Assembly (NCBI GenBank): GCA_030372335.1
Contig: JAUDCW010000004.1
Strand: one strand, 5' to 3'
DNA: 64,000 nt
Source of the DNA: JALCOL01 sp022649665
GTDB taxonomy: Bacteria; Bacillota; Bacilli; Lactobacillales; Enterococcaceae
The notes below the pieces were generated by a model. It saw only the letters and a program-made list of their open reading frames with translations, made no database searches and had not been told where the DNA came from. The translations under genes were made by a program, and so were the position numbers. This document shows, piece by piece, positions 34,483-44,142 of this stretch (position 1 is its first letter; each line of letters begins with the position of its first letter).

Positions 34483-35835
34483 TTAAACGAGTCCTTGTGC
34501 CAAAACGGCGGAAGCGACTTTTTCAAGCCCGGCGATATTCGCCCCCAGCTGATAATTGCCCTCGTGGCCGTAATGTTTTGCTGTATCGCGGCAAGTTTCA
34601 TAAATATGGAGCATGATCTCTTCCAATTTTTGGTCGACTTCTTCAAAACTCCAATGGAGCCGTTCGGAGTTTTGACTCATTTCCAGTGCAGAGATCGCGA
34701 CGCCGCCCGCATTTGCCGCTTTGCCCGGCAGGTAAGCGATCTGATTTTCATGGAACAGATCAACCGCATCGATGTTGCTTGGCATATTCGCACCTTCTGC
34801 AACGATCTTGACGCCAATCTTCACGAGATTTTCAGCTTGCGCTTTTAAGATCTCGTTTTGCGTCGCACACGGCAGAGCGATCTCAAACGGATGAGTATCA
34901 TCCCAAACGCGCTTGCCAGCATGATATGTCGCAGAGGAACGTTGTTCTGCGTAGCGTTCGATGCGTTCGCGTTTGACTTCTTTGATCTCTTTCAAAAGAT
35001 CAAGATCGATCCCTTCCGGATCATAAATATAACCGCTCGAGTCTGAAGCAGTATAAACATGTGCGCCCAGCTGCTGCAATTTTTCGATCGCATATGTCGC
35101 CACATTGCCGCTGCCGGAAACATGGACTTTTTTGCCGGCAAAACTGTCGCTGCGGTCATTCAGCAAATGCTGAACGATATAGACCAAACCATAGCCGGTC
35201 GCTTCCGTGCGGACTAATGAGCCGCCGAACGTCAGCGGTTTTCCGGTCAAAACACCGGCATCGAATTCGCGCAGGCGCTTGTATTGCCCGTATAGATAAG
35301 CTACTTCGCGGCCGCCGACCCCGATGTCGCCAGCCGGAACATCCAAATTCGGGCCGATATGGCGGAACAGTTCTGTCATGAAGCTTTGGCAGAAACGCAT
35401 GATTTCAGCGTCTGATTTGCCTTTCGGATCAAAATCGCTCCCGCCTTTGCCGCCGCCGATCGGCAGCCCTGTCAAACTATTTTTAAAGATTTGTTCAAAC
35501 CCTAAAAATTTCAAGATACTTAAATTAACGGTCGGATGGAAGCGCAGGCCGCCTTTGTAAGGTCCAAGCGCTGAAGAGAACTGGACGCGGTAGCCGCGGT
35601 TGACTCTCCAATGATTATCATCATCCATCCAGGGAACGCGGAATTGGATCAAGCGTTCCGGTTCAGTGATCAGCGACAACAAATCTTTTTCGATGATTTC
35701 CGGATTTTCAGCAACGTAATCTTCGATCGTCGCGAAAAATTCATCGATGGCTTGCAGAAATTCAGGTTGATGCGCATCTTTTGCGTGAAACGCAGCCAAA
35801 GTAGCTGCTAGATATTCTTTTGCAGTTTGTCCCAT
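34483..35835 (-). CDS. gdhA: Glutamate dehydrogenase, NADP-type
   Basis: Hexameric enzyme interconverting 2-oxoglutarate plus ammonia and glutamate. 450 residues, as in E. coli GdhA. Substrate motif PIGGGKGGSDFDPKGKSD holds the catalytic lysine; PAGDIGVGGREVAYLYG and the dinucleotide loop SGSGNVATYA are present, and the second strand ends ASDSSG rather than an acidic residue, consistent with NADP. Together with gltA, acnA and icd in this window it would complete glutamate synthesis from citrate. It has GGAGGG 9 bases before ATG 35835. Monocistronic. Confidence 0.95.
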   Translation of the reverse strand: MGQTAKEYLAATLAAFHAKDAHQPEFLQAIDEFFATIEDYVAENPEIIEKDLLSLITEPERLIQFRVPWMDDDNHWRVNRGYRVQFSSALGPYKGGLRFHPTVNLSILKFLGFEQIFKNSLTGLPIGGGKGGSDFDPKGKSDAEIMRFCQSFMTELFRHIGPNLDVPAGDIGVGGREVAYLYGQYKRLREFDAGVLTGKPLTFGGSLVRTEATGYGLVYIVQHLLNDRSDSFAGKKVHVSGSGNVATYAIEKLQQLGAHVYTASDSSGYIYDPEGIDLDLLKEIKEVKRERIERYAEQRSSATYHAGKRVWDDTHPFEIALPCATQNEILKAQAENLVKIGVKIVAEGANMPSNIDAVDLFHENQIAYLPGKAANAGGVAISALEMSQNSERLHWSFEEVDQKLEEIMLHIYETCRDTAKHYGHEGNYQLGANIAGLEKVASAVLAQGLV

Positions 35836-35913
35836 AGTATTCCCTCCATAACTTAAGCTTTTCTCATTTTACTCCTTAATTTCTCATTTGTCTTTTGATT
35901 TGGTTGAAAACTC

Positions 35914-36648
35914 TCAAAATTTGCGATAATTCTTTAAAAATTCGCGGACAAATGCGAGCGGCAGCTGCCCTGGAGCCGAAGCTTCTGCAGCATCAAGCGC
36001 GGCAAAAGTCATCACCGATCCTGTGACCGCGCCGCCCAAGCGCGTCAATGTACCGAGCTTGCCCATGCTCATCGTGATCAAAGGCTCGCTCGCCGTTTCG
36101 GCAAACTGGGCGGAAAAATCCATGAATCGCAAAACATCTGGCAGGTTTTGCGGCATCACCGCGAGCTTCAGCACATCTGCCCCGTAAGCCTGCATCGCTT
36201 CAAAGTCTTTTTGAAGAACGGCATCGTTCGGGGTCTCGTGAAAATAATGACGGCTCATGATCACTCCTTGATCCTGCTGATGAGCCGCCAAGACCAATTC
36301 TTTTTGAAAAGGCAGCGCAAGCTCGACATCGATCCAATCAGCCGCACCGCACGCGAGCAGGCTTTGCAATAATTGAAAGATCTCTTCCGCCGTTCGGGGA
36401 CATTCACGGCTGGTTTCGCCGCCTTCCGCTTTCGAGCGGTAAGTCGCGACCAACGGCAAGCGGCTGGCGTGTGCGAGCTCCTCCAGCATCTCCGCGGCGT
36501 CTCCGGCATACAGGTCGCTTCGCCACTCTAAGATCTCCGCCCCGGCGGCGGCCGCTTTTCGGCAGCTTTCCAGCAGACTTGTGCGGTCGCGGCTGGTCAA
36601 AGCGACGCAGATCCGCGGCACTTTTTCTTCAAAAAACAGCGCATCCAT
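35914..36648 (-). CDS. aroD: 3-dehydroquinate dehydratase, type I
   Basis: Shikimate-pathway enzyme forming 3-dehydroshikimate through a Schiff base. 244 residues; catalytic His134 in MSRHYFHETP and Schiff-base Lys161 in DVLKLAVMP, and the closing motif TMSMGKLGTLTRLGGAVTGS. Length is standard. It follows the methyltransferase gene by 3 bases and is probably translated from the same message. Confidence 0.95.
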   Translation of the reverse strand: MDALFFEEKVPRICVALTSRDRTSLLESCRKAAAAGAEILEWRSDLYAGDAAEMLEELAHASRLPLVATYRSKAEGGETSRECPRTAEEIFQLLQSLLACGAADWIDVELALPFQKELVLAAHQQDQGVIMSRHYFHETPNDAVLQKDFEAMQAYGADVLKLAVMPQNLPDVLRFMDFSAQFAETASEPLITMSMGKLGTLTRLGGAVTGSVMTFAALDAAEASAPGQLPLAFVREFLKNYRKF

Positions 36649-36651
36649 AAA

Positions 36652-37827
36652 TTAGTTTCCTTCTTTCAATTTGATGAACAAGACCTTCAAATAGTTGCCT
36701 TCCGGAAAATGCGGATCGACGGCAAAGTCCGGCGGCAGCCGCAAAATTTCAGTGATCGCATACTCCCGCCCGGCAGCCAGCAGGGCCGCATCAACTTGTC
36801 GGCGAAAATGTTTCAGATCCATATTCGCAGCATTCGTCGAAGCGATCAGTATCCCGTTTTTGATCAGCTTTTGTGCCGCTGCGACCAGCGGCTCGTAATA
36901 TTTCGCGACCGAAAATACTTTTTTCTTGTTGCGGGCAAAGCTCGGCGGATCCAAAATGACAACGTCGAATGTCAATTCTTTTTTTGCCGCATATTTCAAA
37001 TAAGCAAAAACATCCATCACCCGGATCTCCTCTTGATCCGCATCGATGCCGTTGATTTCAAACTGTTCGCGCGTTTTTGCCAAACTGCGTTTTGCCAGAT
37101 CGACATTTACGGTCTGTGCCGCCCCGCCCATCATTGCCGCCAGCGAAAAAGCGCCGGTATAGCTGAAGGTATTCAAGACACGTCCGCCGCGGGCCAATCC
37201 GTCGACTAATTTGCCGCGAACTTCGCGCTGATCCAAAAAGATCCCGGTCATCCAGCCTTCATTTAAATAGATGGCATAGGAAACCCCGTTCTCTTTGACG
37301 AGGAGCGGCGCGGGTGCGGTATCTCCTGCGATGTGGCTTGCTTGCGCGCCGCCTGGGAAACGCTCTTTCTGATAGATCCCCTGAACTGCAAAGCCGGTTT
37401 TTTCAGCTGCTTGCGTGAGCGCGCGCAAAAGTTCGCCCTGATGAGCAAAGATCGTCGCATTGTACCAGGAGATCACGAGATACCCGGCATAATCATCGAT
37501 CGTGATCCCGCCCAGTCCGTCGCCTTCGCCGTTGAATAGCCGGAAACAATCCGTCAGCGGATTTTGCTGAAAAGCAGTCCGTTTTTCAAAAGCTTTCGTG
37601 AACAATCGCATGAAGAATCGTTCAGTTGGAGCAGCATCATTCCACGAAAAAAGCCAGCCGTGTCCCTTGTTTTGTTTTCCTAAATATCCCCAAGCGACAA
37701 AGTGCCCGCGTTCGTCGACAAAGCGGCACCACTCCTTGGTTTCTTTCTCTGCGACCGTATCTTTTTCGAGCAGCGGGTATCCTTTTTTGTAGCGCGTGAG
37801 CTGACGGATCAGTTTTTGTTCGGGCAT
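36652..37827 (-). CDS. RlmI-like class I SAM-dependent rRNA cytosine methyltransferase
   Basis: 391 residues. N-terminal PUA-like region (YPLLEKDTVAEKE, FVAWGYLG), then a methyltransferase domain with NTFSYTGAFSLAAMMGGA (SAM loop), VNVDLAKRSL, VILDPPSFARNKKKV and the final HFPEGNYLKVLFIKL. This layout matches RlmI/YwbD enzymes, which make 5-methylcytosine in 23S rRNA; the exact site here is unproved. ATG 37827 has AGGAGG 6 bases upstream. Forms a two-gene unit with aroD. Confidence 0.88.
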   Translation of the reverse strand: MPEQKLIRQLTRYKKGYPLLEKDTVAEKETKEWCRFVDERGHFVAWGYLGKQNKGHGWLFSWNDAAPTERFFMRLFTKAFEKRTAFQQNPLTDCFRLFNGEGDGLGGITIDDYAGYLVISWYNATIFAHQGELLRALTQAAEKTGFAVQGIYQKERFPGGAQASHIAGDTAPAPLLVKENGVSYAIYLNEGWMTGIFLDQREVRGKLVDGLARGGRVLNTFSYTGAFSLAAMMGGAAQTVNVDLAKRSLAKTREQFEINGIDADQEEIRVMDVFAYLKYAAKKELTFDVVILDPPSFARNKKKVFSVAKYYEPLVAAAQKLIKNGILIASTNAANMDLKHFRRQVDAALLAAGREYAITEILRLPPDFAVDPHFPEGNYLKVLFIKLKEGN

Positions 37828-37896
37828 ATTGTTCCTCCTGATTTAAGTTTCATTTCATAAATAAACATAAAGAGCGGGGAAAAGAACTGCTTCAAA

Positions 37897-37926
37897 TTGA
37901 CACTTTCCCCAAAAGTAAAGTAGAAT
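37897..37926 (+). promoter_or_regulatory. Promoter of ltaS
   Basis: TTGACA (perfect), 18 bases, TAGAAT. A GGGGAAA/TTTCCCC inverted repeat (about 37877-37910) flanks the -35 and could bind a regulator. Confidence 0.75.
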
Positions 37927-37999
37927 GTAAGCAGATTGTAAATAACTGAAAGATCTCGATCTTCCAATAGCATACTACATTTAGAAAGGAAGTTTAAGA

Positions 38000-40120
38000 A
38001 TGAAACGTTCTTTAGTTCCCGGTTGGGTAAATAGACGAATGGGCTTTTTCGCTCTCTTAGTCATTCTTGTTTGGGCGAAAAGCATTTTTTCATATTTTGT
38101 AGATTTTAACTTAGGAGTCGACAGTGCGCTGCAGTACTTCATCCTCTTCATCAATCCGATCGCGACGACTGTCTTTTTGCTTTCGATCGCGCTCTACGTC
38201 AAAAAGCCGGTGCGCTCTTATGTCACCATGATGGTGATTTACGCGCTTTTGACACTTTTGATTTTCTCAAATGCCGTTTATTACCGGGAATTTACCGACT
38301 TCATCACCGTCAACACGATGCTGGGAGTCGGCAAGGTGGCTTCCGGTCTGGGAGAAAGTGCGCTGCGGCTGTTCCGGCCGTATGATCTTTTGTACGTGAT
38401 CGACCTCCCGATCCTGACGTTTCTCCTGTGGCGCAAAAAGATCAAGATCGATCCGAAACCGCTTCGTGCACGAGTCGCTTTAGCAGTCACGGTCTTTGCC
38501 GGATTGTTCTTCTCGATGAATTTATCGATCGCTGAAATGGACCGTTCGGAACTTTTGGGCCGGACATTCTCGCGAGACTATATGGTCAAGTATCTGGGAC
38601 TGACTTTCTTCACCGGATATGATGGATACCAAACGTATCAAACCGATCAAGTCCGCGCTGAAGCTTCACCGAATGATCTGACGGAAGTCCAATCTTACGT
38701 CAAACAGCATTACACTGCACCGAACGATTCGATGTACGGGATCGCAAAAAATAAAAACGTGATCTATATCCACTTGGAAAGCTTCCAGCAGTTTCTGATC
38801 GATTATAAATTGAAAGATGAAAATGGTGTCGAACACGAAGTGACGCCGTTCCTCAACAGTTTGTATCACAGCAACAGCACCTATTCTTTTGATAATTTCT
38901 TCCACCAAGTCAAAGCCGGAAAAACATCAGACGCTGAAACTTTGCTGGAAAACTCGCTCTTTGGTCTTGACCAAGGTTCCCTGTTCGCACAGCTCGGCGG
39001 AAAAAATACTTTCCAAGCTGTTCCGGATATCTTGAGTCAGACCGCAGGCTACACAACGGCCGCTTTCCACGGGAATGCCGGGACTTTCTGGAACCGCAAT
39101 GAAACTTACAAACATCTCGGCTATCAATATTTCTTCGATGCTGATTACTATGATGTCAATGATCAAAACTCATTCCAATATGGACTCCATGACAAGTACT
39201 TCTTCCAGCAATCCGTGAACTATCTGCAGCACTTGCAGCAGCCATTCTACACGAAACTCATCACAGTCTCGAACCATTATCCGTATTCTGCGTTCACTGG
39301 CGATGAAGGCGGCTTCCCGCAAGCGACCACAGATGACCAAACGATCAACGGCTACTTCGCAACTGCCAATTATTTGGACACAGCGATCTCGGAATTCTTC
39401 AACTACTTGAAGACCTCAGGCTTGTATGACAACTCGGTGATCGTCCTTTACGGTGACCACTACGGGATCTCGAATTCACGGAATCCAGATCTGGCGGAAC
39501 TTTTAGGCAAGAGCAAAGATACGTGGAGCGACTATGATAATGCGATGCTTCAACGGGTACCGTTTATGATCCATGTGCCGGGACAAACGAACGGCGGGAT
39601 CAATCATACGTACAGCGGCGAAGTCGATGTCGCACCAACGCTTTTGCATCTGCTGGGCGTTGATACGACGAAATATGTTCAACTGGGACAAGACTTATTC
39701 TCCAGCAACCGCAATCAGATCGTCTCCTTCCGCAGCGGCGAATGGGTAACACCGCAATACACGTCTTACGGCGGGACCGTCTATGACACGGCGACCGGCG
39801 CGGTCATCACGCCGAACGCGACCCAAGAGGCACAGATCAAAAAGATCCAAGAGCAAGTGACTGAACAGCTCACGATGAGCGACAAGATCAACAACGGCGA
39901 TCTGCTCCGCTTCGATACCGACAGCGGCCTGAAAGCGATCGATCCGGCAGACTATAGTTACAAAAATCTGCTGAAAAAAGCCGAAAAGATCGAAAAAGAA
40001 AAGGGTGCAGCATCGACCAGTATCTACTCCGAAAAAGGCGATACTAAAAACGATATCCAGACGAAGAGCTACAAAGAGCTTCATCCAGAAACCACAATTG
40101 CTTCTTCATCCGCTGAATAA
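38000..40120 (+). CDS. ltaS: Lipoteichoic acid synthase
   Basis: Membrane enzyme that polymerises glycerol phosphate from phosphatidylglycerol. 706 residues: five transmembrane helices in the first 210 residues, then an extracellular sulfatase-fold domain. Mn-binding residues Glu260 (HLESFQQF) and the catalytic Thr309 in KAGKTSDAE are visible, with later GDHYGIS and PFMIHVPGQ. VRAEA at 218-222 before Ser matches the signal-peptidase site at which LtaS enzymes are cut to release the extracellular domain. ATG 38000 has AAAGGAAG upstream. The by-product diacylglycerol would feed DgkB. Monocistronic with its own promoter and terminator. Confidence 0.96.
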   Translation: MKRSLVPGWVNRRMGFFALLVILVWAKSIFSYFVDFNLGVDSALQYFILFINPIATTVFLLSIALYVKKPVRSYVTMMVIYALLTLLIFSNAVYYREFTDFITVNTMLGVGKVASGLGESALRLFRPYDLLYVIDLPILTFLLWRKKIKIDPKPLRARVALAVTVFAGLFFSMNLSIAEMDRSELLGRTFSRDYMVKYLGLTFFTGYDGYQTYQTDQVRAEASPNDLTEVQSYVKQHYTAPNDSMYGIAKNKNVIYIHLESFQQFLIDYKLKDENGVEHEVTPFLNSLYHSNSTYSFDNFFHQVKAGKTSDAETLLENSLFGLDQGSLFAQLGGKNTFQAVPDILSQTAGYTTAAFHGNAGTFWNRNETYKHLGYQYFFDADYYDVNDQNSFQYGLHDKYFFQQSVNYLQHLQQPFYTKLITVSNHYPYSAFTGDEGGFPQATTDDQTINGYFATANYLDTAISEFFNYLKTSGLYDNSVIVLYGDHYGISNSRNPDLAELLGKSKDTWSDYDNAMLQRVPFMIHVPGQTNGGINHTYSGEVDVAPTLLHLLGVDTTKYVQLGQDLFSSNRNQIVSFRSGEWVTPQYTSYGGTVYDTATGAVITPNATQEAQIKKIQEQVTEQLTMSDKINNGDLLRFDTDSGLKAIDPADYSYKNLLKKAEKIEKEKGAASTSIYSEKGDTKNDIQTKSYKELHPETTIASSSAE

Positions 40121-40124
40121 AAAC

Positions 40125-40169
40125 AAAAAAGCTCCGGACTTCTGTCGTAAGAAGTCTGGAGCTTTTTTT
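40125..40169. terminator. Bidirectional terminator
   Basis: AAAAAAGCTCCgGACTTCT pairs with AGAAGTCtGGAGCTTTTTTT. It ends ltaS on the plus strand and overlaps the stop of the convergent S51-like gene. Confidence 0.9.
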
Positions 40170-40803
40170 AGTTTGGCCAGTTCAATTCGATATTCGGAAA
40201 CACCGCATGCGTTCCTAAAAAGTGCAGCGGCGTGCCTTCCGTGATCATTACACCGCCAAAACGCCCCAGCGCATAAACTTGAGCGAGCTGTCCAGCGCGC
40301 AGCAGCGTCTGGATCAAAACGATCTGCTCTTTTGCATTCTCATAGTCGAACACAAAACGCTCCTTGATAAAATCCAGCCCAGCCATACCAGGGACCGCTC
40401 CCCGATCACTCAAAAAGAAGCGTTCGAGCAGTATTTTTGCCCCGCCGCCGGCACCGATGATCACACCTGGATACTTTTTCAGCTTTTCAGCGGTTTCCGG
40501 CGAGATCTTTGCCAAATATTTTTCCGGATCGCCTTCAGAAAAAACCAGCAGCGGAAATTTCTGCAAAAGCTCCTCCCAATCAAACTGTTCGTTGTTCAGA
40601 TCAAAATAAGAAACTTTGTCGACCGCGAATCCCAAATCATGAAAAAGTGTTTCGCGGTGTTTTTGCCGCAGATAAGCTTTTCCGGCGGCAGGATCATTGA
40701 CTTCTAAAACCGCCGCGGTCATAGCGGGATCAAGCCATTCGGCCAAGTCTTTTGCCGCCCAAGGTTCATTAAAATTTTCACGACTGAATAAAGCGATTTT
40801 CAT
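40168..40803 (-). CDS. Peptidase S51/class I GATase-like protein
   Basis: 211 residues. I do not recognise it firmly. The stretch VGKVSYFD-like LNNEQF, PLLVFSEGDPEKYL and GVIIGAGGGAKILLERFF suggests the flavodoxin-like fold of dipeptidase E/cyanophycinase (S51), with GAGGGA in the place of the nucleophile loop; but there is no clear Gly-x-Ser nucleophile, so activity is doubtful. ATG 40803 (MKIALFSREN) overlaps the helicase stop by 4 bases (ATGA) with AGAGAGG upstream; the frame is open 28 codons earlier inside the helicase gene. Coupling to the helicase implies a shared job that is not known. Confidence 0.5.
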   Translation of the reverse strand: MKIALFSRENFNEPWAAKDLAEWLDPAMTAAVLEVNDPAAGKAYLRQKHRETLFHDLGFAVDKVSYFDLNNEQFDWEELLQKFPLLVFSEGDPEKYLAKISPETAEKLKKYPGVIIGAGGGAKILLERFFLSDRGAVPGMAGLDFIKERFVFDYENAKEQIVLIQTLLRAGQLAQVYALGRFGGVMITEGTPLHFLGTHAVFPNIELNWPN

Positions 40804-43172
40804 TTCGCGACCTCTCTTCTTTGTTTCCAAAATGTCTGCATGCGCCGCGCAATATCTTTCGCATTGCCGGCACGCTGGACTTGCCAATTCGGTGGTAAAA
40901 GAGCCGGATAGGGTCCGCGTCCAAACCTTGAATCGATCAAAAGAACACCGCCGACATCTTTTTCGCTGCGGATCAAGCGGCCCGCCGCCTGCAGCACTCG
41001 TTCAAGCCCCGGCAGCTGATAAGCATAAGCGTAGCCTTTGCCGTTCTTCTCTTCATAATAATCATGGATCAAGCGTTTTTCAAATGAAAATTGCGGCAAG
41101 CCGACCGTCACGATCGCTACTCCGCTCAAGCGCTCGCCTTTCAAATCGATACCTTCAGAAAACAAGCCGCCCAAGACGCAAAAAGCCGCGGTCGCTTGGT
41201 CAGGATGCGGTTGAAGCTGCGCTAAAAAGGCTTCGCGATCGGCATCATTCATCGCTGGCTCCTGCAGGTGGCAGGCAAAGGCGGGATACTTCGCTTTGAA
41301 GGCTTGTGCTGCCAGTTCCAAATAGCGGTAAGAAGGAAAAAAGAATAAATAGTTGCCTTTTTTTTCATCTGCAAAAGCAGCCAGCCGGTCGACCAATTCA
41401 GGCAGCGTAGCCTCACGCTCACGGTAAGTGACCGGCAGATCTGCTCTCAGTACTTGCAGATTCTCTGGCGGGAACGGTGAAGGGAGCCGATATGTATAAG
41501 CTTTTTCTGCCAGCTCGCCTCCCAAAGTCTCTTTGAAGAATGCGAGCGGTGAAAGGGTTGCCGAAAAGAAGATCGCGGCTTTCGCTGCTTTGTTTCGCTG
41601 ATCTAAAAGCGCTGAAGGATCGATACAAAATTGCGTGACGATCCGCTCCCCGCTTTCATCGGTTTGCAGAATCGTTTCATAGCCGCTGTTGTAAAACTCT
41701 TGGATCAAGCTGTAATGCAAGACTTCAAAATAGGCTTCCAAGAGCTGTTCGGCGACCTTATCCTGCTCAGGCAGCCAAAGATGAAGTGCTTCTCCCAATT
41801 TTAAAATCTTCCCGTCAAGCGTCGGCCACGCTTCTTTTTGATGCCACGGTTCTTTCAGCGAGATCTCCGGCCGGTTGATTTCTTTCAGTACCGCATTGAG
41901 GGCGCGGCGGACTTTGCTCAAACGCTTCGTCGTTTCCAGTTTTTTCAGGTCGCGCTTCATGCGGGCAAGACTGCAGGTCGACAGCGCCGCAGAAAACATC
42001 CCGCGCCCGCGCTCCAGCAGATTATGCGCTTCATCGACCAGCAAGATATTTTGTGCTGTTTTTGTCTCTTCAAAAAAGCGCCGCAGATAGACGAGCGGAT
42101 CATAAACATAGTTGTAGTCGCCGATGATCAGCTCGCAGTGGCTGCTGATATCAAGCGCCAGCTCAAACGGACAAAGCGAATATTTGCGCGCAAATCCTTC
42201 GATCGTCTGACGGTCAAAATGTTCGGCTTCTTGCAAAATCGGTAAGAGATGCTCGTGGAGCCGGTCATAATAGCCTTTTGCAAACGGACAAGCTTCTGGT
42301 GTACATTCACGCTTTTCTAAAAAGCAGACTTTGTCTTTGGCGGTCAGCGTGACATTTTTCAAGTGCAGTCCGCTCGCGCGCATCTGCGTGATTGCTTCTT
42401 CGACTTGGCGCTGGGTGACCGTCTTAGCTGTCAAATAAAAAATGCGTTCTGCCAAATCACTGCCGAGCGCTTTGATGCTTGGAAACAACGTTGAGATCGT
42501 CTTGCCGATCCCGGTCGGTGCTTCGATAAACAGCTCGCCTTCTGCAGCAATGGTTTTATAGACCGTTTTTGCCATTTCATATTGGCCCGCCCGGTAAACG
42601 GGATAAGGGAATTTCAGCTTTTCAAAACTTTGGCGTGCTTTTTTCTGCCATTCTTCTTGATAGACGAGCCAGTTGGTATATTCAGCTGCCAAAGAATCGA
42701 CCCATTGATCAAGTTCCGCTTTGGTAAAGTGGGTCAGACGGCTGGTCGTCGTCTCGTTGAGTGTTTCAAAATAAAGAACTTCGACGTCGACTGCTGAGAG
42801 ATTTTTTTCTTTTATCAACATCCAGGCATATAGTGCTCCTTGCGCGCGAAACAACTCCCACTGGCTTTCCGGCAGATCCTCAGGGGCGATCCCTGAAGTT
42901 TTGATCTCTTGGATGACCCACTGTCCCGCTCTTTGGTAAACTCCATCGGCACGGCCTTCTAAGCGCCATTCTTCTCCGTTTAGCCGCAGCGGATACCGAA
43001 ACGAAACTTCTTTTTCATAATTTTCTTCTTTTTTGGTCATCTGCTTCTGGATCTTGCGGTGCAGCTTGGCACCTTCCGAAGCGGTGTGCGGCGAACGCAG
43101 CCGATTATCGATATCGCCGCGTGTCAGCAAAAACTCGACGAACTCGCGCACCGCTATTTTCTTTTCTTTCAT
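40800..43172 (-). CDS. DinG/XPD-like helicase with N-terminal PD-(D/E)XK nuclease domain
   Basis: 790 residues. The N-terminal 190 residues look like a RecB-type nuclease: GRADGVY (Asp76) and QEIKT (Glu89, Lys91) form the PD-(D/E)XK core. Then an XPD/DinG superfamily 2 helicase: Walker A EAPTGIGKT (217-225), four cysteines C283, C290, C295 and C334 placed as iron-sulphur ligands, DEAH (380-383), and the C-terminal motifs GGLFSEGIDLKG and QAAGRLIRSEKD. Such fusions are expected to unwind and cut DNA in repair, which is inference from domains. ATG 43172 has GGAGG 7 bases upstream. Two-gene unit with the S51-like gene. Confidence 0.88.
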   Translation of the reverse strand: MKEKKIAVREFVEFLLTRGDIDNRLRSPHTASEGAKLHRKIQKQMTKKEENYEKEVSFRYPLRLNGEEWRLEGRADGVYQRAGQWVIQEIKTSGIAPEDLPESQWELFRAQGALYAWMLIKEKNLSAVDVEVLYFETLNETTTSRLTHFTKAELDQWVDSLAAEYTNWLVYQEEWQKKARQSFEKLKFPYPVYRAGQYEMAKTVYKTIAAEGELFIEAPTGIGKTISTLFPSIKALGSDLAERIFYLTAKTVTQRQVEEAITQMRASGLHLKNVTLTAKDKVCFLEKRECTPEACPFAKGYYDRLHEHLLPILQEAEHFDRQTIEGFARKYSLCPFELALDISSHCELIIGDYNYVYDPLVYLRRFFEETKTAQNILLVDEAHNLLERGRGMFSAALSTCSLARMKRDLKKLETTKRLSKVRRALNAVLKEINRPEISLKEPWHQKEAWPTLDGKILKLGEALHLWLPEQDKVAEQLLEAYFEVLHYSLIQEFYNSGYETILQTDESGERIVTQFCIDPSALLDQRNKAAKAAIFFSATLSPLAFFKETLGGELAEKAYTYRLPSPFPPENLQVLRADLPVTYREREATLPELVDRLAAFADEKKGNYLFFFPSYRYLELAAQAFKAKYPAFACHLQEPAMNDADREAFLAQLQPHPDQATAAFCVLGGLFSEGIDLKGERLSGVAIVTVGLPQFSFEKRLIHDYYEEKNGKGYAYAYQLPGLERVLQAAGRLIRSEKDVGGVLLIDSRFGRGPYPALLPPNWQVQRAGNAKDIARRMQTFWKQRREVAK

Positions 43173-43245
43173 TTGCGGACCTCCGAGAGACTATTATAAC
43201 AGTCTCCGTTTTTTTCGCCAACCTGAGAATGCTGGCATGAAAGCA

Positions 43246-43293
43246 ATCAAAAAGCCGCTGGAAACGGAAAAATCGTTTTAGCGGCTTTTTGAT
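43246..43293. terminator. Terminator after the DUF169 gene
   Basis: 14-bp perfect stem ATCAAAAAGCCGCT / AGCGGCTTTTTGAT with a 20-base loop, directly after the DUF169 stop. On the minus strand it reads T-rich at the end of the stem. Confidence 0.8.
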
Positions 43294-43294
43294 T

Positions 43295-44122
43295 TTAATA
43301 TCCGACATTCGGATCCAGATCAAGGGTTCTTCCAGCTGCTGCAAAACGGGCGATGATCGCGCGTTTGCTGGGCTTCGATTCAGTCGTGCTCATGGTTGCA
43401 AAAACTCCATCAACTACTTCATAAAATTTTTCAAACGGGATCGCGATCCCCATGTCTTCTTTTTTCCAGTGGCACAGCATCCGCGTACTTGGACAAAGGA
43501 CACTGACATTGATTTCACCACTCAAAAGCGGTACGGCGGTCAGCTCAGAGCACATCGCCTGCATTGCACCGATATGCATCGCAGCCGGTTTGCCGGTTTT
43601 GTATTCATACCCTTGGACAAGCCGCATCGTTTGATACGGATCAACGATCAAGATCACCAAGTCCGGCGCGGTCGCAAACTGATCAGCCGGGCCGACCACG
43701 ATTCCATATGTCTGCACTTGGCGGCCATCGAGACTTTGAATGCTGGCGCGCAGCCGGCGGGCAGCCGCCCGGCATTCAAACAAATGATAAGAAAAATATT
43801 CTTCGCCGCTTTCGATTTTCGGGGTGCTCGCTTCGAGTCCGAGCGCCGTCGTCGCCCCGTCGCACAAGTGGTGCTCGACGGTCGATTTGATCATTTTTCC
43901 TTTTCTGGCATAAGCGATCATTTGACAATATGCGAGTTTGCTTTTGGGAGCGCGCCCCGGCGCTTCGTCATAGGCTTCTTTCGTATTTAAAAATTTCACG
44001 CCGACTGGTTTTTGTTTCAAATCAATGGCAAGCTGCAGATCCTCTACTGCTTCGCGGATCTCTTCGGGTGCCACCAATTCCTTGTTTTCTGCAAACTTCA
44101 TTCGATCATTTTTATAAGGCAC
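43295..44122 (-). CDS. DUF169 family protein
   Basis: 275 residues of the uncharacterised COG2043/DUF169 family. Seen features: KPVGVKFL near residue 40, a conserved cysteine in LAYCQMIAYARKG, the stretch EHHLCDGATTALGL with a second cysteine, HLFECRAAARR, and CPSTRMLCHWKK. The several cysteines suggest metal or cofactor binding, but no catalytic role is known to me. GTG 44122 has AAAGGAG 9 bases upstream. It is the last gene of an operon with a YkoEDC-type ECF transporter, so it may process or sense the imported vitamin-like molecule. Confidence 0.8.
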   Translation of the reverse strand: MPYKNDRMKFAENKELVAPEEIREAVEDLQLAIDLKQKPVGVKFLNTKEAYDEAPGRAPKSKLAYCQMIAYARKGKMIKSTVEHHLCDGATTALGLEASTPKIESGEEYFSYHLFECRAAARRLRASIQSLDGRQVQTYGIVVGPADQFATAPDLVILIVDPYQTMRLVQGYEYKTGKPAAMHIGAMQAMCSELTAVPLLSGEINVSVLCPSTRMLCHWKKEDMGIAIPFEKFYEVVDGVFATMSTTESKPSKRAIIARFAAAGRTLDLDPNVGY

Positions 44123-44142
44123 GAATATCTTCTCCTTTATTT

